Shown here: positions 7,481 through 10,842 of the stretch, piece by piece | Layout of the letters: each line of letters begins with the position of its first letter | Position numbering within the stretch: the first letter of the stretch is position 1 | NCBI GenBank assembly: GCA_023429345.1 | Contig: JAEYVB010000299.1 | Span: 1-10,842, forward strand | DNA from: Planctomycetota bacterium | GTDB lineage: Bacteria; Planctomycetota; Phycisphaerae; Phycisphaerales; UBA1924 | Reading direction: 5' to 3' | Length of the DNA stretch: 10,842 nucleotides | Notes under the pieces: model-generated | Databases searched by the model: none | What the model saw: the letters and a program-made list of their open reading frames with translations, nothing else | Told to the model about the DNA's origin: nothing | Translations under genes and position numbers: made by a program

Positions 7481-7509
7481 TTGCGCCCGGGGCAACCCCC
7501 GCGTAGCCT
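7481..7509 (+). promoter_or_regulatory. Putative promoter of the beta-propeller dockerin-tail gene
   Basis: TTGCGC (7481-7486) and TAGCCT (7504-7509) are 17 bases apart, directly after the terminator of the preceding gene. Initiation near 7516 would give a leader of about 74 bases before ATG 7590, in keeping with the Shine-Dalgarno sequence there. The hexamers match only the most conserved consensus positions. Confidence 0.45.
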
Positions 7510-7589
7510 TGGGCGAAGAGGGTTCCGAGCGCGGCCGCCGCCGGTGGGGTGGCGATCCCGCCGCGCTCATTGAGAGAAGGGAGAGCTTT

Positions 7590-9044
7590 ATGCGCCGTAG
7601 AACCGCTGTCTTTGCCGCCGCGCTGGCTTCGGCCGCCGGCCTGGCGACCTCGTCCGCCATGGCCCAGGTGACGATCACGCCCGTGCTGATGGAGGGGGAG
7701 TTCCTCGACCCCGTGGGGGCGATCACGAGCATCGCGAACCTGGCGGTGAACGACGGGGGGGAGTGGCTGGCGGAGGTCGATACCGATAACCCGGACACGG
7801 AGGCCGACGGGGCGCTCGTGAAGAACGGCGTGCTCTTCCTGCGGGAGGGGCAGGTGCTGGGGACGAGCGGGCGGCTGCTCGACAGCTTCGGCGCGGTGAA
7901 CCTGAGCAACGCGGGCGACTTCGCGGGGAACATCTTTCTCGACGGGCCGATCAGCAACGATTCGGGGCTGTTCTTCAACGCGGACCGGATCTTCGAGGAG
8001 ACGCACATCTCGACGGCGGCGGGGTTCAGCGCGGGGACGGTCTACACCGGCTTCTTCGACGGCCACCTGAACAACAACAACCAACTGCTGTTCGTGGTGT
8101 CGGTCGACGATCCGGCGCTGGCGGGCACGACCAACCGGGCGCTCGTGCGCATCGACTACACACCGGGCACGGGCGCGTTCACGGAGACGGTGCTGGCCAA
8201 GCAGGACGACACGATCCCCGGGATGGTGGGCCCTTTGACGGAGATCGAGACCTCGCCGTACGAGATCGATTTCAACGACGCGGGCGAGTACATCTTCATC
8301 CCCAACGCGGGGACGGTCGAGCACATCTTCCTGGGGACGACGCTGCTGGCGGTGGAGGGCGGCGACTCGCCGGTCGCCGGGCGGCCGTGGCTCAGCCTGG
8401 GGACCTCGGCGGTGGGGATCAACAACACGGCGCAGTACGTGTACACCGGGCAGCTCTCGGGCGACACGGCGACGGACCTCGTGATCGTCCGCAACGGGCA
8501 GGTTTTCCGGCAGGAGGGGGACCCCGTGCCGGGGATGCCGCAGTTTGCGCTCCAGTCCTTCGGCACCTCGCGCATCGTCGACATCGCCGACGACGGGAGC
8601 GTGCTCTGGTACGGCGACTGGAACGACCCGGACACGACGCGCGACAGCGGCCTGTTCGTCGGCGACCAGCTCCTCGTGCAGGAGGGGGTCACGCAGGTCG
8701 CGACCTCGCAGGGCACGCTGACGGTGCTCTCGGTGGGCAGCGTGCAGGACACGTACGCGATCAGCGACGATGGGCGGTACGTGCTGGCGGAGGTCGTGCT
8801 CCAGGGCGCGACGACGCTCGACACGCTCCTGCTCATCGATCTTGGGGCCGGCAGCGCCTGCTACGCCAACTGCGATGACTCCACCACCGCGCCGGTCCTC
8901 AACGTCGCCGATTTCACCTGCTTCCTCCAGCGCTTCGCGGCCGGGGAGAGCTACGCCAACTGCGACGGGTCCACGACGCCGCCGGTATTGAACGTGGCGG
9001 ACTTCACCTGCTTCCTGCAGAGCTTCGCCGCCGGCTGCCCGTGA
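7590..9044 (+). CDS. Secreted NxxGxxxF-repeat (probable beta-propeller) protein with GC-type dockerin-like C-terminus
   Basis: A 484-residue protein. The ATG at 7590 is chosen because AAGGGAG (7577-7583) lies 6 bases upstream and a signal peptide begins there (MRRRTAVFAAALASAAG, cleaved after AMA, residue 25); a more upstream in-frame TTG at 7509 would overlap the promoter and spoil the signal. Seven related segments of the form hydrophobic-N/A/S-N/D-x-G-x-aromatic occur near residues 53, 105, 160, 228, 277, 332 and 391, each followed by strand-like sequence; for example VNDGGEWLAEV, FNDAGEYIFI and ISDDGRYVLAEV. The period of 49-68 residues suits a seven-bladed beta-propeller. I recall such repeats as the 'NxxGxxxF-type' choice-of-anchor family of exported proteins of unknown function. 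Residues 424-484 are two dockerin-like units with six cysteines. No catalytic motif is seen; a binding or scaffolding role is a guess. The gene has its own promoter and terminator. Confidence 0.85.
   Translation: MRRRTAVFAAALASAAGLATSSAMAQVTITPVLMEGEFLDPVGAITSIANLAVNDGGEWLAEVDTDNPDTEADGALVKNGVLFLREGQVLGTSGRLLDSFGAVNLSNAGDFAGNIFLDGPISNDSGLFFNADRIFEETHISTAAGFSAGTVYTGFFDGHLNNNNQLLFVVSVDDPALAGTTNRALVRIDYTPGTGAFTETVLAKQDDTIPGMVGPLTEIETSPYEIDFNDAGEYIFIPNAGTVEHIFLGTTLLAVEGGDSPVAGRPWLSLGTSAVGINNTAQYVYTGQLSGDTATDLVIVRNGQVFRQEGDPVPGMPQFALQSFGTSRIVDIADDGSVLWYGDWNDPDTTRDSGLFVGDQLLVQEGVTQVATSQGTLTVLSVGSVQDTYAISDDGRYVLAEVVLQGATTLDTLLLIDLGAGSACYANCDDSTTAPVLNVADFTCFLQRFAAGESYANCDGSTTPPVLNVADFTCFLQSFAAGCP
8859..9041 (+). 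repeat. Dockerin-like module, copy 2 (two tandem units, beta-propeller protein C-terminus)
   Basis: It encodes residues 424-484. It has the same length, unit order and closing sequence (FAAGCP) as copy 1, with long identical DNA runs such as the segments around TTCACCTGCTTCCTCCAGCG. Units begin CYANCDDS and YANCDGS, with six cysteines in total. Confidence 0.85.
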
Positions 9045-9067
9045 GCCGGGGTTGTCCGGATCGGCAG

Positions 9068-9098
9068 GGCCCCGCGGCCGGACCGCGGGGCCTTTTTT
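9068..9098 (+). terminator. Intrinsic terminator after the beta-propeller gene
   Basis: A perfect 10-bp GC stem, GGCCCCGCGG (9068-9077) with CCGCGGGGCC (9083-9092), encloses a 5-base loop and is followed by six T (9093-9098). It lies 23 bases after the stop codon. Confidence 0.94.
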
Positions 9099-9107
9099 CG
9101 TCTCCGC

Positions 9108-9137
9108 TTGAGCGCGGATCCGTGGGGGCGGTAGGCT
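9108..9137 (+). promoter_or_regulatory. Putative promoter of the 145-aa protein gene (leaderless type)
   Basis: TTGAGC (9108-9113) and TAGGCT (9132-9137) are 18 bases apart. The -10 ends 6 bases before ATG 9144, so a start site 7 bases downstream is the A of the ATG. No Shine-Dalgarno sequence is present. Confidence 0.5.
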
Positions 9138-9143
9138 TGGGGC

Positions 9144-9581
9144 ATGGCCCCGGACCAACCGACGCTGTTTGGAGATCCGACGGGCGGACCGTCGCCGGAT
9201 GAGGCGCTGGTCGTCGCGTACCAGTCCACGGGTCGGACGCTGGACGACCTGCCGTACACCGACGACTTCGAAAAGATCTACCGCGCGCTGCCGGCGGGGT
9301 GGGGGTCGAAGCGGGACGTGTTCCACCGGCTGCACAACCTGCGCAAGGCGGGGAAGCTGCCGCGTCTGGGGAAGCCCGAGTCGCGCCCGCCGCGGATCGA
9401 CCCCGGGGAGGAGGAGGTGCTGCGGGGGTTGGTGGTCGCGGCCGCGGGCAGCCTGGGGCAGCGGGATCAGCTCCCGTATGCGCCGGCGATGGATGCGCTG
9501 GTGCAGGATTTCAACGGCCGCACGGGGCGGAACATGGACCCGCACGATGTGTGGCGGCTGGTGGCGAAGCTGGCGAAGTAG
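9144..9581 (+). CDS. Hypothetical protein, 145 aa, cytoplasmic
   Basis: I do not recognise this protein. It is soluble, with no signal peptide or membrane segment. The N-terminus carries QPTLF (residues 5-9), which resembles the QLSLF-type peptide that binds the bacterial sliding clamp. The middle has a basic helix-rich stretch (DVFHRLHNLRKAGKLPRLGK, about 58-77) that could be a winged-helix or other nucleic-acid-binding element, followed after a proline-rich linker by an acidic helix (about 85-100) and a C-terminal helical part ending DVWRLVAKLAK. Codon use fits the neighbours, with strong third-position GC, so the frame looks truly coding. It starts 7 bases after a -10-like hexamer and ends 111 bases before bamA on the same strand. 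Function unknown; DNA-related work is only a suggestion from the two motifs. Confidence 0.72.
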   Translation: MAPDQPTLFGDPTGGPSPDEALVVAYQSTGRTLDDLPYTDDFEKIYRALPAGWGSKRDVFHRLHNLRKAGKLPRLGKPESRPPRIDPGEEEVLRGLVVAAAGSLGQRDQLPYAPAMDALVQDFNGRTGRNMDPHDVWRLVAKLAK

Positions 9582-9635
9582 GGCGCGGCGGGTCGTGACG
9601 GGGGCGGGCCGGGGGCGCGAACAGGGGCCGGAAGA

Positions 9636-9666
9636 CTGAGCGGGCGCGGTGCGGAGGCGGTATCCT
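9636..9666 (+). promoter_or_regulatory. Weak candidate promoter of bamA
   Basis: CTGAGC (9636-9641) and TATCCT (9661-9666) are 19 bases apart, a long spacer. Initiation near 9673 would give a leader of about 20 bases that includes the AAGGA ribosome site. Read-through from the preceding gene is also possible, since no terminator is visible between them. Confidence 0.3.
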
Positions 9667-9692
9667 CTCGGCCTCCGAAGGATTGTGGAGCC

Positions 9693-10842
9693 TTGGCCCT
9701 GCCCCCCCGCCGGTATTCCTCTCTGGCATTGGTCGCCCTCGCGGGCGTGGCTGTCCGCATGGCGGCGGCGCAGGAGCAGCCCGCGCCGGCGCAGCCGGGT
9801 TCGCCGCCGGGCGCGCCGGCCGCGCCCCCGCCGACGGAGCCGCCAGCGATCCCCGCGCCGGCGGACGAGTTCGAGGGGCGGCCGGTGCGGGAGATCCGGG
9901 TGCTGGGGCCTGCGGAGGGCGGGGGGCGTGGTCCGGTGTCGCCGGCGATCGAGCAGCTGGTGCGGAATCAGCTCCGGATGCTGGAGGGGCGGCCGTTCCT
10001 GCGTGAGACGGTGACGGAGGACGTCTCGCGGCTGACGCGGCTGGGACGGTTCCGGACCATCCGGAGCGAGGTGCAGCCGCTGGCCGACGGCTCGGTGGTG
10101 CTGAGCTACATCCTCGAGACGCAGCCGCAGATCGAGGATGTGCAGGTGGTGGGAAACCGGGAGCTCTCGGACCAGGACCTGCTGGCGTCGGTGGGCGTGC
10201 TAGCGGGGACGCCGGTGGACCGTTTCCAGATCGACCGGGCGGCGCGGGCGATCGAGGACCTGTACCGGGCCAAGGGGTACTACCGGGCGCGGGTGGAGCT
10301 GGACGAGAAGGACCTGGCGGAGAGCTCGATCGTCGTCTTCCGGGTGATCGAGGGGGAGCGGGTGCGGGTGATGGATGTGCGGTTCGAGGGCAACAACGCC
10401 TTCCGCGACCGCGACCTGTACAGCACGGTGCGGACGACGGAGTACTTCCCGGTCTTCGAGGGGGGGCCGGTCGACGACGCGGTGCTGGCCGAGGATGCGG
10501 CGCTGCTGGTGCGGTTCTACCGCGACCGCGGGTACCTGGATGCGCGCTCGAGCTGGCGGGTGCAGCCCTCGCCGGACGGGCGCGAGGCGATCGTGACGTT
10601 CGTGCTCGAGGAGGGGCCGCTCTACACGCTGCGGAGCGTGGAGGTCCTGTACCGGGGGGCCGCGGCGCTCCAGAAGTACCGGCAGGATGTGCTGAACAAC
10701 CCCGCGGCGGACATCCAGTACCTCACGCCGGCGCAGATGGCCGAGATCGGCTTCAAGCCGCTGTCGCGGGAGCAGGTGCTGGGGCTGATGCTGATCAAGC
10801 CGGGCGATGTGTACAGCGACGACAAGATCCGCAAGAGCCTGG
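9693..10842 (+). CDS. bamA: Outer membrane protein assembly factor BamA (N-terminal part, cut by window edge)
   Basis: The frame runs open to the right edge (383 codons), so the beta-barrel is outside the window. The TTG at 9693 is chosen over the ATG at 9759: AAGGA (9678-9682) lies 10 bases upstream, and only the TTG start keeps the signal peptide (ALPPRRYSSLALVALAG, cleavage near AAA-Q, residue 26). A proline/alanine-rich linker (27-58) follows. POTRA domains are visible at about 66-144, 146-222 (IEDVQVVGN, then YRAKGYYRARVEL), 224-309 (VMDVRFEGNNAF, then FYRDRGYLDARSSW) and one starting at 310 (YTLRSVEVLYRG). BamA inserts beta-barrel proteins into the outer membrane; POTRA domains are periplasmic and bind partner proteins and substrates. 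The last visible POTRA has about 25-30 extra residues before LIKPGDVYS. TamA or another Omp85 protein is the alternative, but the POTRA sequences fit BamA better. Confidence 0.88.
   Translation, partial: MALPPRRYSSLALVALAGVAVRMAAAQEQPAPAQPGSPPGAPAAPPPTEPPAIPAPADEFEGRPVREIRVLGPAEGGGRGPVSPAIEQLVRNQLRMLEGRPFLRETVTEDVSRLTRLGRFRTIRSEVQPLADGSVVLSYILETQPQIEDVQVVGNRELSDQDLLASVGVLAGTPVDRFQIDRAARAIEDLYRAKGYYRARVELDEKDLAESSIVVFRVIEGERVRVMDVRFEGNNAFRDRDLYSTVRTTEYFPVFEGGPVDDAVLAEDAALLVRFYRDRGYLDARSSWRVQPSPDGREAIVTFVLEEGPLYTLRSVEVLYRGAAALQKYRQDVLNNPAADIQYLTPAQMAEIGFKPLSREQVLGLMLIKPGDVYSDDKIRKSL

Noticed and set aside
5196..9545. A 1449-codon open frame on the minus strand across the subtilase, beta-propeller and 145-aa genes
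   Set aside because: It is antisense to three well-supported genes, its product is low-complexity rich in Arg, Val, Ala and Gly, and such frames arise easily in very GC-rich DNA. Signal peptides, motifs and terminators support the plus strand.
1..10842. CRISPR array, tRNA or rRNA gene, insertion sequence, integrase or defence cluster
   Set aside because: No regularly spaced repeats, no tRNA-like cloverleaf or rRNA sequence, and no transposase, recombinase or known defence motifs are found in any convincing frame.

Overview
The window is very GC-rich, gene-dense bacterial DNA with short intergenic gaps and no RNA genes, insertion sequences, CRISPR arrays or prophage genes that I can see. The best taxonomic clue is the pair of secreted proteins ending in near-identical 61-residue, cysteine-containing tandem repeats built around LNVADFTCFLQ. 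I recall this as the 'GC-type dockerin' tail typical of Phycisphaerae (Planctomycetota). A BamA gene shows a Gram-negative-type outer membrane. A planctomycete of the class Phycisphaerae is therefore the likely source; this is an inference, not a search result.

Layout. (1) 1-1020, minus: a membrane-anchored endonuclease/exonuclease/phosphatase (EEP) family protein, cut by the left edge. (2) 1134-1553, plus: a short bacterioferritin-like diiron protein. (3) 1560-2879, minus: a glutamate/aspartate-type dicarboxylate/amino acid:cation symporter, convergent with the ferritin and only 6 bases from it. (4) 2949-4994, plus: an MsbA-like ABC exporter half-transporter, divergent from the symporter across a 69-base gap holding a 9-bp inverted repeat. 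(5) 5190-7427, plus: a secreted KP-43-like subtilase with two propeptide-like domains, a full Asp-His-Ser triad, a C-terminal beta domain and the dockerin-like tail. (6) 7590-9044, plus: a secreted protein with seven NxxGxxxF-like repeats, probably a seven-bladed beta-propeller, and the same tail. (7) 9144-9581, plus: a small cytoplasmic protein I do not recognise. (8) 9693 to the right edge, plus: the POTRA half of BamA, with a probable TTG start.

Gene expression signals. Two strong intrinsic terminators (7452-7478 and 9068-9098) isolate the beta-propeller gene. Four genes (EEP, symporter, ABC exporter and the 145-aa protein) have no Shine-Dalgarno sequence but carry a TAnnnT -10-like hexamer ending 6-9 bases before the ATG. 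This is the arrangement expected for leaderless mRNAs. The ferritin, beta-propeller and bamA genes instead have recognisable Shine-Dalgarno sequences.

The genes do not form one pathway. Genes 5, 6 and 8 share an envelope or secretion theme: two exported proteins with the same C-terminal module and the outer-membrane assembly factor. The partner of the dockerin-like module is not in the window. This shared tail and the leaderless-promoter pattern are the parts most worth following up.
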